A stretch of DNA of 64,000 bases, taken from the NCBI GenBank assembly GCA_900155495.1, contig FTLJ01000230.1, positions 1 through 64,000 on the forward strand, read 5' to 3'. Positions 45,470-58,400 of the stretch are shown in pieces; the stretch's first letter is position 1, and every line of letters starts with the position of its first letter. A model generated the notes under the pieces. The model did no database searches, had not been told where the DNA came from, and saw nothing but the letters and a program-made list of their open reading frames with translations. Position numbers and translations under genes: made by a program. The stretch is from Porogramme epimiltina. Taxonomy: Eukaryota > Basidiomycota > Agaricomycetes > Polyporales > Polyporaceae.

Positions 45470-47508
45470 GATGAGGCGAGAGGAAGTAAGGGGTGAAGGG
45501 AGGAAGGGGTAGACGACAACCAGCGCAGCTTGTGCAGCGACGAGGTCGACGATGACGGAGTGGGGAAAGAATGTGGGGGTGGAGGCTATATAGCAAGCAT
45601 CGGACGTGGTAATGGTGTGAAGTAAAAACTGGAATAAACGCCGCCAACAAATCCCCCAACGTTTCGCATTCCGGATCACGGACCCGTGACCGCGAAGTCG
45701 CGACGTGTTCTGCCTGTTTTGGAAGTCCCGCCTCGTCCCGCTCGTCGTTTACGTCTCTGCCATTGTCCTCTCTCTTCGCACAACGCCCGGCTCTGTTGCA
45801 ATCCCATCCTCTTTGCCTTTGTTCCTCAGCAACGACGGAATCACTCAGCCATGCACTTGCTTGCCTGTAGAAACCGACTACGGCAAATGCGACACCCTCG
45901 GCTTCACTAGCGTCCCGCATACGGGGTTCCTGGCGGCTTGACAACTTCCCCCCACCCGACCTTTTTCGCCAGTCCACCTGACCCCCGCCGCCCGCAGTCA
46001 TGTCGGTGGGCATCCTTTTTGGCATCGACTCGCCATCCAATTGCGGCATGCATCAAGTCCAGTACATCTGCCGCATGCTTCCCGCACGTTGGGCCTCATG
46101 TCCGGAGCATGAGCATGCACCCAAGGCGATATATTTGTACGTTACGGTATGCCGTGAAGCTTAAGATATGTGGCGAGCGTGTGTCGTCCTGTGCAAGCGG
46201 GGGGCGTCGAGCAATTCTGCTGAAGATGGCAAGGTGCACCGACGACGTTGTGCGGTGTGCGCCATGCGTAGTGTTCGAACAGCGTATGGACCACAGGCCC
46301 ACAGTTGCTAATGAAAGCGGGGCTTTTGGATCATCCGTCTTCTTCGTGGAGCGGTTGTCCAACGGCCTGCCCTGGGACGGTGCGTTTCATTGCCCGCTTT
46401 TCATCGTACAGCCCGTTCATTGATGATCCAGGCTCGTGCGTATGCCGAGGATCGAATCGAAAACTCAAGTTGCCCCAAACCACATCCCATTGCATTATAT
46501 GCGTGCGTAACTTTCTGAAATTGTGCCGCATTCCTGAGAATGGGTGTACGCTGAGCACAGACGAGACACGAAGTTGCTCGGCCCCTAAGCTGGGTACACC
46601 ACAGGGCACAGGTGCGAGAATCGGCAACGCATATCCGCACGAATCTCTCTGAAGTCTCCATAGAACCGGCACCTTCGTTCATTCCCCCACGATCATTCCC
46701 GGGAGTCATTCCAGTCGGCCTTTCGGCCCCTCCAACCTTAGGGAGGTATTCTTTCACAACACCCAGTCAGCTTCTTGGAGAATACACAACACTACAAGCA
46801 GGTCTCTCCGCATCGCGGGGTAAGTGACCGCCACGTGCCTCATGGAAGGGTTCGACGATATCACCTCAATCATGTCCGTATCATGTGTCGGGACAGTTTC
46901 GGCACCACTACGCCGCTATTGCTAGTAGATTATCAGCACATCTCACCACAAGTGAATGGTGCTAGACGTCTTGGATCGGCCACATCAGTCTGTGCCAAAG
47001 AAACGGAGGTTACGCGGTGCGATCCTAAATGCCTCGTGCTCGGTCATAGATGGCAACTGATTCCAGCCTGGATTGTGCCCAGCCCTCCTTGACGCCTAGG
47101 AAGCCCTAAGCCCCAGCATATATCCAAGGATACAAATGAGATCGAGCTCCTGGCTGTCGTTGGTAAGTTATGCCCCATTGCAGATCCCCCAGGATCGCCG
47201 TACTTACTGCTCTGCCAACTCAACGTAGTCTTCATCGCTTTGCTCCTATCTAGACCAACCTGACTCTACCTCCCGAGTATCGAGTCTGTCTTTGGGTTGC
47301 GGCCATAGTCAAAAGTTGAACTGGCTGCCGACACAGCGTACTTGCATGTTGCAAGTCGACACCGCCTCAGCGCCTGCCCCCTGTCCTAGGTATGAGTCTT
47401 ACGGACCTGCCTTTTACATCGCATCATGCCCACTCTCCCGTCAGAAAACATCGCTCTACATCCCTATATCCAGGCTGTGATATCCATCTTCTCGCCATTG
47501 TAAGAGAA
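45470..47508. other. Intergenic, no supported gene
   Basis: Beyond the promoter of the unknown gene, only short frames without domains are present. Confidence 0.4.
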
Positions 47509-47515
47509 CTATAAA
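47509..47515 (+). promoter_or_regulatory. TATA box of kinase 1
   Basis: CTATAAA lies 46 bp before an ATG at 47561 (context CCACCATGTC) and about 410 bp before the homology-supported ATG at 47926. A 56-nt intron (47742-47797) in the leader would join the two. Confidence 0.5.
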
Positions 47516-47925
47516 GCCTCGATTGCCTACCACCTCACCCTTGTTGCCAGTAGCTCCACCATGTCAACCATTCATGAGCCAGAGCCATCCCTCCGCAGTA
47601 GTATTCTATCCCATCGCCCCGATGCTTATAGCCTTTGCGCCAAGGAGGCCTCGTGTGCACCGCGCCACCCCGGATACGCTTTGGTCCCCCCACAAAGCGG
47701 GCGCCAAAGGTGCCTATGCGGCCTTGAGCAAACGTGCCACGGTAGGGTCCTTTGTCTGCTCCCTTAAAACCACGCCCTCACGAGCTCTTCCCTCTAGACC
47801 TTCAACCTCCACGAGCTCCTCCCCCCCACGCGACCCGTTCCCTCCAACGCCACCTCCAACGCCATATTCCTCCACGCACTCGCTACCAAGCGAATCCTCC
47901 CCATCTCCCTCGTCACCGCTTGAAG

Positions 47926-50097
47926 ATGTACCACGGCGCTTCCCTCGGCATGTTCGACTTCCGTCCCCAGCCGCACCAGCAGAGTGCGCTACGCCCCTCG
48001 CGCCTCATGAACTACGACTACAACTCTCGTCCGTCGTACTTCCAAGCCCGCCCTTACCCTTCTCCATACGGCGGAACTTCGAACCGCGATCGCCACCGTG
48101 GCGAACGCTTTGGACCTATCCGCGATCACAAAGACTGGGCGTTCGAAGTGCAAAAGGACGCCTGGCAGTCACCCGCCCCGCCTGCCGATGCGCAGGCGTA
48201 CCGCTGGCATGGCGCGCCCCGTCTGGAAGAATGCGGTCAGAAGCAGCAACGGTTTTCCCCCTTCGACGACTACGAGCCGCCGGCGTGGAGCCCATCCGTC
48301 GGCGTCCCAGAACCGCTCCCGCATGCTCACCAGTGGGCTCCTGTCGAGTATGAACCACACCAGCAGCCCTACCCGTACCCACAACATGTCCGCTCTTCGG
48401 AGTGGGGGCCCGTAACCCGTGATGCATTCGTGCGCCACACTGAAGTTGGCGCCCATGTCGAATACACCCCTCCGCCGCCGCTGCAATACCAGCCCACCTA
48501 CGAGCAACAGTACTATGCCGAGGCGTGGCACGGGTACCCGGCAGACGTGCACCGTCATCCAATGGCCGCCCCAGTTGTACCCCCTGCACCTCGCCACCTC
48601 CAGCAGGAATACGAAATGCGGTACGACGTCCACGCATGGACGCAGCACCCCATAGAGTGGCCCGTCGCCCACCCACAACTGGCGCGCGCTCCATCCCCTC
48701 GGACACCCGAGAGCGTCTCCCCACCGCCAGGCCTCCCGCTCCCCGCTGAGAAGCAGTACCGCTTCGTCTCCTGTTTCGACCCCGATGACGAAGTCGTTCT
48801 CTCCATCCCGCCCGCGCGCCGCACCTGCGGGCGCGGCTGGCCGACACTCGGGCACGACGGTGTCGCGTTCACGGTGACTGACAAGCTCGGGGCGGGCGCG
48901 ACGGGCTGCGTCGTGCGCGGCACGCGCGGGCGGCGCTCATATGCGGTCAAAGTCATCCACAAAGGCGCCGCCCGCGCGTTCAACTTCACGCGTGCGAACT
49001 TCGCTCGGGAGAAGGAGACGATGGCGGCGGTCGCGGAGGCTGGTGTGAAGCACCTGGTGCCGTTATTGATGTCATGGGAGGACCAGGAGAAGGTGTACTT
49101 CGTGATGGTGCGTACACTCGCCCGCTCAGGTGGTATACATGAAGAGAGGCTCATGCGCGTGCTCGCTGTTCACAGCCGCTGTACCCGACGGACCTTTCCA
49201 CGGTCTTAAAGATGAAGATGCCGATAACGGCGCGCGATCGGACGCTCTATGCACAAGAGCTCGTATGTACCCCTGACCCAACCCCGCCGCGCCCCCACAC
49301 TCACCTCACGCCCCAACAGATCTGTGCGCTCTGCGCCCTCCGCTCCCTCGAGGTCGCCCACCTCGACATCAAGCCAAGCAACGTCCTCATCGCGTCTTCG
49401 GGGCGCGCCGTCCTGTCCGACTTCGGCATGGCGCGCGGCGTGCCGCTCGCGGAGTACGAGACGTGGGCGGCGGGCACGTCACCTGTCGGCACGTACCCGT
49501 ACATGGCGCCTGAGATGGCGCGCCGCGGGGCGTTCGGGACGGCCGCGGACGTATGGAGCCTTGGGCTTGTCCTCGCGGAGGTGCTAGGCGTGTGCGCGGA
49601 GGGGCCGCGGTTCCGCGGTCGCTCGGTCGAGGATCTTGTGATGGAACACATGGAGGGACCGGCGATCGACCCGCAGAACAGGGCATTGGACCGGATGGAG
49701 CCAGAGTTTGTGTTCCTCCTTTTCAGAGTAAGTTCAATTTCGTATTTTGGACGATGGTAAGCGAGACGTTGATCTATGGTATGTGCAGATGCTAGAAGTA
49801 GATCCCTCCAAGCGAATCACAGCGCGGGAGATCTGGCAGATGTTTGCGGGTACGCCTGAGTGGAAAGCAGTTCGTGAGGGCAATACGACTCGTAAGTACA
49901 GTTCACTCGACGCCATCTATGCATTCACTTACACGACCACGATAGACGATTGGAAACCTTCTGAGGGCATGTTCGTGCAATCCTCTGAGGCCGAATGCTG
50001 GGACGCTCTAGCATTTAGGGAGTGGGAAGGGTCGTCGGACGAGTATTGGCACCCGGAACACCTAGCGTTCCGCGCGATTGGATGGGAGGACGAATGA
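47926..50097 (+). CDS. Protein kinase 1, non-RD type
   Basis: Exons 47926-49107, 49176-49262, 49320-49727, 49789-49891 and 49946-50097 give 643 residues. The first 300 are Pro/Tyr/Gln/His-rich and probably disordered, opening with MFDFRPQP and ALRPSRLMNY, shared with kinase 2. The kinase domain follows: glycine loop GAGATGCVV near residue 322, YAVKVIHK with the ATP-binding Lys, catalytic loop HLDIKPSN, SDFGMARG, and TYPYMAPEMA. HLD replaces HRD, so it is a non-RD kinase and probably needs no activation-loop phosphorylation. A conserved tail (DWKP, CWDALAF) follows. No membrane segment is present. An upstream ATG at 47561, spliced over 47742-47797, is in frame and would add 103 residues. I prefer 47926 because it aligns with the start of kinase 2. 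Substrates are unknown. Confidence 0.87.
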
Positions 50098-50557
50098 CTC
50101 TTTCTGGGTACTTGCTTGACATGGCTTCTCTGTTCTGTAAACTTCAACGGAAACATGTCTGGGCTGCCATATAGCATTCAGATCTTGCTAGCCACCAATG
50201 AGAGGAAACCTGACAGGACTGATATGGCTCGTATACGTTTGCTAGTAATCTCAAACAGTGCACAAGCATAGCAGTGAAAGTAAGGCGTTGATGATCCAAA
50301 AGCATAGAAGCAAATATATATAGCTAACTAGCGCGACAAGACTGCGTCGTTACTCGCACCTCAGAGTCACTATCCGAATCGTCACTGGGCCGGTGGGCAG
50401 GCGTGCCATCAGTATAATTCCCACGATTTGAATATGAGACTACACTACTTTGAAGCCTGATTGACAGTCTTCGCATATGGCGCACGCAACTTTGAACACA
50501 TGTATCTCGCTGGCCAAAGACTGCAATCATTGCGTGCCTGGAACATGATCTCAGTGG
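50098..50557. other. Intergenic between kinase 1 and the TAP-like gene
   Basis: An AT-rich TATATATAG run occurs near 50314-50322. No gene is supported. Confidence 0.35.
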
Positions 50558-50564
50558 TATAAAG
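50558..50564 (+). promoter_or_regulatory. TATA box of the TAP-like hydrolase gene
   Basis: TATAAAG lies 118 bp before the first downstream ATG, at 50682. Confidence 0.5.
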
Positions 50565-50681
50565 TGTTCCAAGTAAGTGAGGAAAGTCAGGCCGCTGGTT
50601 TTCCCCCTCATTCTTCCGTCTAACCATCCATTTAGGACCGCTGACTACAACGGCGGCTACGTACTCAGTACCCAGTCCCCG

Positions 50682-52637
50682 ATGGTAGGAGTCGACAGCA
50701 CAGCAGGCTCGAAAGTCGGGGATACGATGTTTCAAAGGGGTCTTCGTGAACAGCGAGGTCCCGTCACGACTCGGCGTATCAAGGCAGGGACTGTGCTTGC
50801 ACTCCTGGTGTTTGTCGCAGCTCCTCTGCTCGTATTGCAGCATACATCCATTCGGGCCTTCCATCTTTCGCCTTCGACGACCACTTCTCCCTCAGTCGTT
50901 GACGAGTTTGACTGGTATTCGGTAGGTCAAATACCACTCTTGAAGCTATCCTCACTCCCCGAGTAACCTGCTAATGTCGCGGATCCATACCAGTTGGAAC
51001 CCAAAGAGACCATCGAGTGGACGCCTTGCTACTCGACGCAAGTATGCGCACGGCTTCTGGTTCCTCTGGACTACAGCACCCCGAACTCGCCCACCGCGGC
51101 CATCGCACTCCGCATGCTTCCTGCGACGGACAAGGCCAACTACCGCGGCACGATCCTCATGAACCCAGGCGGTCCGGGTGCGTCGGGCACGTACTTCGTC
51201 GGACGCGTGGGGCCGGGAATCTCCCGAATCGTCGGGCCGTCCTTCGACGTACTCGGGTTCGATCCGCGCGGGGTCGGATGGTCGACGCCGCTCGGCGAGT
51301 GTTTCGACACGCTTTCACAGCGTGCGATCTGGATGACGCAAGAGGGCGACCGACTCCTGAACGCGAGCGACCCCGCTGCCGTCGGGCTTTTCCGTGCTCG
51401 TGCCAAGCTCATCGCGGAGCGCTGTGAAGCCCGGATCGGGGGCGAGTGGGGTATCGGACACCACATGAATACCGAGAACGTCGTGCGTGATATGCTCAAG
51501 ATCACCCAGAAGCTAGGGCAGGAGAAGCTCCAATATTGGGGTTTTGTAAGTCGTAACGCGCTTCTTATACCTATCTATAGCTCATACTAGGGCTTTTTAC
51601 AGAGCTATGGGTCCATCTTGGGCCAGTACTTCGCAGCCATGTACCCGGACAAGGTGGAACGGCTCGTCATTGACGGCATCGGGGACGCGGAGATGATGTA
51701 CCGTACGGGAATGTGGAACACAAGTCTGGTGGAGATAGACAGAGCCGTCGACTCGCTCTTCGCATATTGCCACCAAGCCGGCCCGGAGAAATGCGAAATG
51801 TACGAACCCACGGAAGAGAAGATTCGCGAGCGATACTTCCGTATTCTGGACGCGGTCGAGCAAGAACCCATTCCAATATCCCACGCAGCGACGCCCACTG
51901 TCATAACCCGGAAAGCGCTCCTCCAACAACTATTCCTGAGCACCGCCAAGCCGACCTATTTCTTCCCCTACGTCGCGCGCACCGTCACCGCTATCGAAAC
52001 ACGCGACGCTGACGCCCTCGCCGAGCTCGCGACGCTCATCGTACCGCCTACCGAGTGCGAGTGCGCAGATGGCCCGCTCCTCGGCGGCCATGTCGACACC
52101 GAGACGACCTTCGCAATCGCCTGCGGCGACGCCGACACGCCCTCCTGGGACCCAGCCGCATACGCCGCGCACTACGCCGCGCTCGCACGCCAGTCGCGCC
52201 TCATGGCGCCGCTGTGGAGCAACCTCTACCTGCAGTGCACCGCCTGGCGCATGCGCGCGCGCACGCACTACGCAGGCCCGCTCGCCGCCGCGCGCACCGC
52301 GCACCCGCTGCTCGTCGTGAGCATGCGGTTCGACCCCGTCTCGCCGCACGCGGACGCGGTGCGGGTGAGCGCGCGCTTCGGCGGCGCCGCGCTGCTCGTG
52401 CAGGACTCGGTCGGCCACTGCTCGCCGTCGACGCCGTCGGTGTGCACCGCGCGGCACGTGCGCGCGTACTTTGAGGAGGGCGTGCTCCCGGCGGAGGGCA
52501 CGGTGTGCGCGCCGGAGGAGCTGCCGTTCGGGGTTAGTGCGGCCGGGGCGGCCGGTGTGCGGTCGGCGGAGGACGAGGAGCTGCTGGGCGCGCTGCGCAG
52601 TCTGGGAGAGGCATTGCCCGTTCGTGTTGGGTGGTAG
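50682..52637 (+). CDS. TAP-like alpha/beta-hydrolase (S33), membrane-anchored
   Basis: Exons 50682-50921, 50994-51545 and 51603-52637 give 608 residues. A hydrophobic segment (AGTVLALLVFVAAPLLVL) near residues 45-65, preceded by basic residues, suggests a type II membrane anchor, with the catalytic domain in the secretory pathway lumen or outside. The fold is of tripeptidyl-aminopeptidase type: CARLLVPLDY, oxyanion motif NPGGPGASG, GFDPRGVGWS, and the nucleophile elbow GFSYGS formed across the last intron, with Ser the first codon of exon 3. The acid is likely the Asp of MRFDPVSP and the base the His of VGHCS. A TAP C-terminal domain is present (about residues 450-590). The predicted activity is release of N-terminal peptides; it could also be an esterase. 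Confidence 0.88.
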
Positions 52638-52811
52638 GGGTTTCAGGACGGGGCGTGTAAGGGTGGACGCTATGAATATCCGGGGTCCGGGGCTCTTTCC
52701 GAGCAGCATTGCCAGTAGGGCCGGGAGATACAAGAAGAGACGTAATGGTACACTAGGGCAATACAATCACCGACAGGGAAAAGACGTCTGACGCGGGGAC
52801 GGCGACATGAG

Positions 52812-54938
52812 TCAGTGGGCGCGGTCAAATGATGCTGCGGTTTCGAGGATTTCGTTGAATGATGGTTCTGTGGCGCACGCTGAGAAGCAGGTCTAGTTGA
52901 CGGTCAACAACGTACTCACCGAGATACGGTAACGCCTTCTTGAGCGCAGGGACACATGCCACAAGTACATCACGCGCGGTCGACCAGTTGACCTTGTTGA
53001 GCTCGTCTGTGGGAAGTGAACTCTCTACAAACGCAATGCGCGTCACCAAGACCCAGCATACCTGCGCAAATGTCAGCAGCAGTACTTGGGTGGAGATATG
53101 ACATAACTCTCACCCCGAGGAATGGGTCAACCATCTCGTAGTCAAGCGCTGAGAACGTCTTCCCAATCCCTACCACTTTCAGGATAGTGCTCAGGCATTG
53201 CTGCCGCGACTCGGCGTGCACCGGTGGCGCGAGGTGGTAGAGCTCCGCTTCGGCGGTGAGCGCGATGATGACGCCTATCTTGAGTCCAATTGTCGTAAGC
53301 CGCTCACTGGGTCGGAGGGATGAGCGCATCAGCGCTGGCTGCGCACTGGCGAGAGTTGACTCCGCTTCCTCCAGTAGTGCCCAGTACTCTTCTGTCCACG
53401 GAGAGGACGGCTCAGTTAAGGTAGACGCGGAGGCATCTGTCAGCAAATGAGACCAGGGCGTTATGGTGGCTGGAGTGAGGGCCGACGCGAGGCGGCGGGT
53501 GCGGCGGAGTAAAGAGGCGGACCGCGCTCGTAATACCGCAAGGTATGAGCGAGAAAGCATCGGGTAGAGCATCTAGAGTGGTCCAGATCAGTCGGGGAGA
53601 CACGGACACGACGAAAGGACGTACAGGTATTGATTGGAACTCCTGCTCGTACTCCAGCCCCAGTTCCGACGGGACCCCTAGGGACAAATGCCCGACGATC
53701 GATTTGTACATGTGGTAGCTTAAGGCACAGACCTGTTCTTCGGCCTCGGGAGAAGGAGCGGCCAACGGATCCCACAGGTCATCTGGAGAAGAGAGGAAGC
53801 GGATGTTGTGTCGTCGGACAAGTTCGGAAGTGGCTCGGACTTTCTCCATGGCTTCTATCAACTGTCCACGCACGAAGTAGTACACGCTGAGGATGTTGAA
53901 GACCTGTATCGCGACGAGGGGCTTGGTGTCCTCTTGGATCATGCTCAGAGCAGAGCTCAGTTCGAACATCTCTACCGTTACGAGCGAGCTCGTAGTGAAG
54001 TGGTGCTCCTGCCAGATCATGCAACCGAGTAGCTGGCTCGCGTGTATGAGGGCTGGGTGGATGTGCGGACTATTGAAGTCCCCTCGTAGCAGAGCGGCCC
54101 TTGCTTCCTCACCGAGTTTGACGCCGACGGTGGAGCTGAACTCTAGAAACGTAGAACGGCTAACCTAGGATCAGTGGAAGGAAGTGTTGTAGATATGACT
54201 AGAAACACGTACAAAAGGCTGAAATGCTCGAGCGTCGTCCGAGGGGCGAGGGGTCGGCTTACGGTCGAGTCAGCCGCCGGAGGTTTCCAGGTAGGGTAAG
54301 TATTTCGTCCTTCACTCGTGGCCACGACGAGTGAATGCGAGTCGGAGGATGACGAAGAACTAGAGGAATCTGGCGATGCTGCGTATTCACGAGGTGTATG
54401 GTCGCTGGACGCCAACTTTTCTTCAAGTTGGCGTGTTCGAGCGACGAGCGACTGGATAAGGTTCTTCTGTGCGTCATCTTCGTACAAGCACTGTGCCTGC
54501 TTGTTAGATGCCTTGCACGTTGAGCAGCACGGTCGTTTGGCATCACATTTCTGATGTCAGGAGGTCATCTACTGGTCACTACGGCAGAGGTCAAGTTGGT
54601 TACCTTCTTCTTCCTTCTGCAAGGGAGGCACGCAGCGCCCTTCTGCAGAAGGTGAGTCGATTTCGTATTTGGACCACCCGCACGGCTGCTGAAGTCGCAG
54701 TTTGTTGTCGCACCAAACTCGACGCAGGGCCCACAAACCGGCCGTGTGCCGTCGCAGGTCTAGAAAGTCGCAGGCACATGAGGTTGGCGCGCAGGCACAG
54801 CAAACGCGGGGGATTACGCAAGCTAGTTACTGACCATGCCACGTTCTCTGGTCATGCACGGTCCCAAAGTGAGCACTCCGTGGCCGGGGAGGTGTTTGCA
54901 GCAGGGACTCACCTGCACAAGGCACACACTTTGGCCAT
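52812..54938 (-). CDS. Transcription factor with two tandem Zn2Cys6 clusters
   Basis: The start at 54938 opens a 26-nt exon (MAKVCALC). A 13-nt micro-exon (54835-54847, RERGM) follows, then exon 54604-54759, and an exon with upper border 54550. Spliced, the first cluster is C-x2-C-x6-C-x6-C-x2-C-x8-C (CALCRERGMTC..CGPC). About 26 residues later comes a second with the same spacing (CLPCRRKKKKCDAKRPCC). A helical linker follows (ARTRQLEEKL), then a Ser run and a fungal regulatory domain (LEFSSTVGVKLGEEARAALL, FNILSVYYFVRG). The last intron joins LPYLGE to PSFNEILETAASF and a stop at 52812. It should bind DNA in the nucleus; targets are unknown. It is divergent from the Cnn_1N gene, with 485 bp between start codons. 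Confidence 0.85.
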
Positions 54939-55423
54939 ATTGAACCGGGAATGCTGGTGTAGCTAGGGGAAGTTGCGGAGATGATATAACCGACGTGCAC
55001 CGACCGGCTGAGTGCTTATATCTGGATTGCCGCTGGTTTTGACTTTGAACTGCCTCCCGACTGGCTGTAGCGCGTCTAGGAGGATCTGAGATCAGGCTAC
55101 GTGAACCCAAATCTTCATGTTAAAGAAAAGTTCCTGACGAGAGAGGTGTTCACATCACGGATGGTGTGTTATCGGTGTGATGGACATATCAGAAAGACGA
55201 ATACCGTATGTAAACCGAGCTTTGAACAGCGTTCACTGGAAACAAGGTCGGGACGTTCAAACTCCGCTAATGCCGGAGCCGTAACTTCTAGACCCGGTCT
55301 GGCGCTAAACGCTAAGCGCCAAACACGCGACCTCGGTTCAATTCCGCCTTCTTGCCAAATTTGGCCCTCCTGCGCCTTTCATCTTACGCTCGTGCTCGCC
55401 GTTCTGGTCGACGACGACGAGCC
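54939..55423. promoter_or_regulatory. Divergent promoter region
   Basis: This 485-bp gap separates the divergent Zn2Cys6 and Cnn_1N start codons and must hold both promoters. TTATAT sequences near 54979-54985 and 55014-55022 are TATA candidates for the minus-strand gene. Confidence 0.45.
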
Positions 55424-58400
55424 ATGTCCGCCGCCCTCAACGCCAGGGCAGACACATCCACCCAGTCTGCCGGGACTGTCCCCGATATCTCTCTCGGCTC
55501 ATTCACCTCCACCTTCTCCACCCCCGCGCGACCCCTCCGGATTCCTTCCACATCCACCGCGACAACCGCGGTGTCCCCCTCTGGCTCGTTTGCTAAACGC
55601 CGCGCGGAGGAAGCCACCCCAATTTCAAAGCGATTCGTGCGTGACGGCGACGATGACGACCACGACGGAGACGTGCTGGATACCCCGGACGGGCGGAAAG
55701 AGGGGAAATGGGCGGACGTTTCGGAGGTGGCCGCGCCTGGACGACCGACGCGCACACGGAGTGCTGGCGCGAAGGGCGGGGTTAACTTGACTCTACGTGA
55801 TCAGGAGAAGGTGAGCGTTTTGTACCTGTCCACGAGATCTCTCTCCATGCATTCGCCGCTGCGGGGTCAGGCCCACGCGAAGTTGAGTTGAGACCCATGT
55901 CCTCTATTGCGACTGTTATGCTCAGGCGCCGCCTTGCTTTTCGTCATGAAACGCTGGAATGGAAGTCGGCCTCTGATCGGGAGTGGGGTCTTAGTCAGGG
56001 TCGTGTTCGCCCCGGCGAGTTGGCTGCGGCAATGAGTCAAGTGGGTCGTCGAGAAGGTCTGTGCAAGGCAGCGCTGGCTGTTAACTCGGCGCGCTAGACG
56101 CGTTACTGTTTATCGGGGGCGTGTAACAGGCTCGCAAAAAGTATCTTGCGTCGCGCTCTGGCACAGAAGCTTAGGGAAGGGGTTTTGCGTCTGCACGACT
56201 TTTGATCCCCGTCTATACTCGCTGCTGCAAACGAGGATGTGCGCAGGAACGGGTCATGAGGAGTGGTCCGGACGGGCCGCTATAGCTTCGAGCAGACAAT
56301 ATAGTCTTCCGTTAGCAGGTCGGATGCCGTATGCGACCTTCCTGCCTGCTTCTGTATTGTCGATGACGACTCCAGGATTCGTCAACGCCAATGTTCCTTA
56401 GGGGGGTGTCGTCACAAGCCGACGTTCGTGTGGACGCCCGGGAGAAGTCGGCGGTGTCGTCACCTCTGGACCAATATTCTCACCTTCCTTCAATGCTGCC
56501 TACATCCGCCGAAGCCATTCTGACCCTGAATTGCAGCACATTGACGCCCTCAAGAAAGAGAACTTCAATATCAAACTCAAGGTACACTTCCTCGAGGAGC
56601 GCCTGGCGCAGCTCGCCCCGGACCAGATCGACGCGGCGCTGAAGCAGAACATCAACCTCAAGATCGAGGTCCAGCAACGCGGGATGGAGCTCAAGAAGCT
56701 CAAGAAGCTCGTTCTGGAGCTCCAGCGCGCGCTCGACGACCTCCAGCGGTCGGGCGGCGCGCAGTCCCGCGCGCGCGAGCTCGAGGAGCAACTACAGGAG
56801 CGCGAGCGTGAGGTGCGGGAGCTCCGCCGGCGGCGCGCGGTCGGGCCCGACGACGGCGCGCTGCGGGAGCTCGAGGCACGGAACGCGGAGCTCGAGGAGG
56901 AGCTGGAGAACGTGCGGACGCTGCTGGAGGAGAACACGGAGGAGCTAGAGCGGTTGCGCGAGCTAGCGGAGAGCCGGGGTGACCACTCATCTCAGGGGGA
57001 CGGGCGGATGCGGCGGCACATCGAGGAACTGGAGGGGGAGAATGAGGACCTGCGCGCGCGCATCGACGAGCTGGAGGAGCTGGCGACGCAGCGGACGGAC
57101 GAGCGGGACGACGTCTTCGACGAGCTGGAGGCGGTGAAGCTGGAGCTGGAGGACATGCAGCGGCGGCGGGAGGCGGAGACGCTGGAGCGGAGCGAGAGTC
57201 GGGCGCAGATCCTCGAGGAGCGCGAGGAGAGGGAGGCGGTGGAGGAGGACCTGAACGCGGTGCGGGACAAGCTGGCCGCGGCGCAGATCGAGCTGCAGCA
57301 GAAGGAGGATGAGATCGACATGAAGAACCGGGAGATCGAGGAGATGGTGGTGGAGCACCGGCGGATCGTGGATAGCGTGGAGGACGAGTGGCGGGGCGAG
57401 GTAGAGGAGGCTAAGGGGCAGATGGAGGAACTGCGCGATGTAAGCCCACACTCCCTATATCGTGAGCGTGTGCTAATAACGAGGATGCTAGGCCCTCGAG
57501 CAGCGGGACGCGGAGTGCAAGGAGCTTCGACTGAGCATCGACGAGTACGAAACTCACGCGGAAGACCTGAACCAGAAGTTCGAGGCGACAATGGCCCATC
57601 TCGAGCGTGAAGCTGAGGAGAAGGATAACGAGCTAGAGGCGGCAAACCGTGAATTGCAGCGGATGAGCGACCAGCTCTACGGCATAGAGGATCAGAACGA
57701 GCGATTGAAGCAGGAGATGGACCGTTTGCAGGAGGATGAGGGGGTGGAACGTGATCGTCTTGAGCAACTCGCTGCTGCTCTGAAGCAGGTACGTCCGGGC
57801 GGTGCGGCCCAAATGATAGCGCTAACGGTTCTATACAGAAAGTTGCGTCGTTGAAGGCCGACCTCGAGGAGCTGACCGATCTGTACAACACCCGCGACGC
57901 TGAGGCGCAAGAACACCGCGCCCGCAAAGAAGATCTCGCACGCCACATCGAGAAGGTCGTCGAGGAGCTCCAGCGCGAACGTGACTTGCGCGCGGGCGTG
58001 GCCGCGGACTTGGACAAGGCGGAGAAGGAGCACGAGGACGCGCTCCGACGCGAGCGCCGCTCGCTCGAAGCGAAGGAGTCTGCTCTGCAGTCCGCGCTCA
58101 ACGACCTCGCCCGCGCCCAGTCGCTGCTCACTCAGCGCGAGTCGGACCTCGCGATCGTGCAGACGGCGCTTCAGACACTCGAGGCGGACAACAAGAAGCT
58201 CGGCGAGTCGCACACGAACGCGCGGTTCTCGCTCCAGCTCGAGACCGACCGGCTGCGGCGGGACGTGGAGCGGCTTGAGGACGAGCTGGCGCGGGCGCGT
58301 AAGGAGCTGGACGACCGTGAAGGCAAGGGGCGCGACCGCGACGGGGTGATCGACAAGCTGCACGCGGAGAACCGGGATCTGGCGACGCAGCTTGCGGCAC

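Noticed and set aside
47561..47925. In-frame N-terminal extension of kinase 1
   Set aside because: Splicing would keep frame, but the added residues look like translated leader and kinase 2 has no counterpart; kept only as an alternative start.
51930..52766. 278-residue antisense frame over the TAP-like hydrolase
   Set aside because: Arg/Ala-rich shadow of a GC-rich exon with clear sense-strand catalytic motifs.
55255..55360. Possible tRNA (GGTTCAATTCC T-loop-like sequence near 55335)
   Set aside because: The T-stem pairs at only three of five positions and no matching acceptor or anticodon arm was found.
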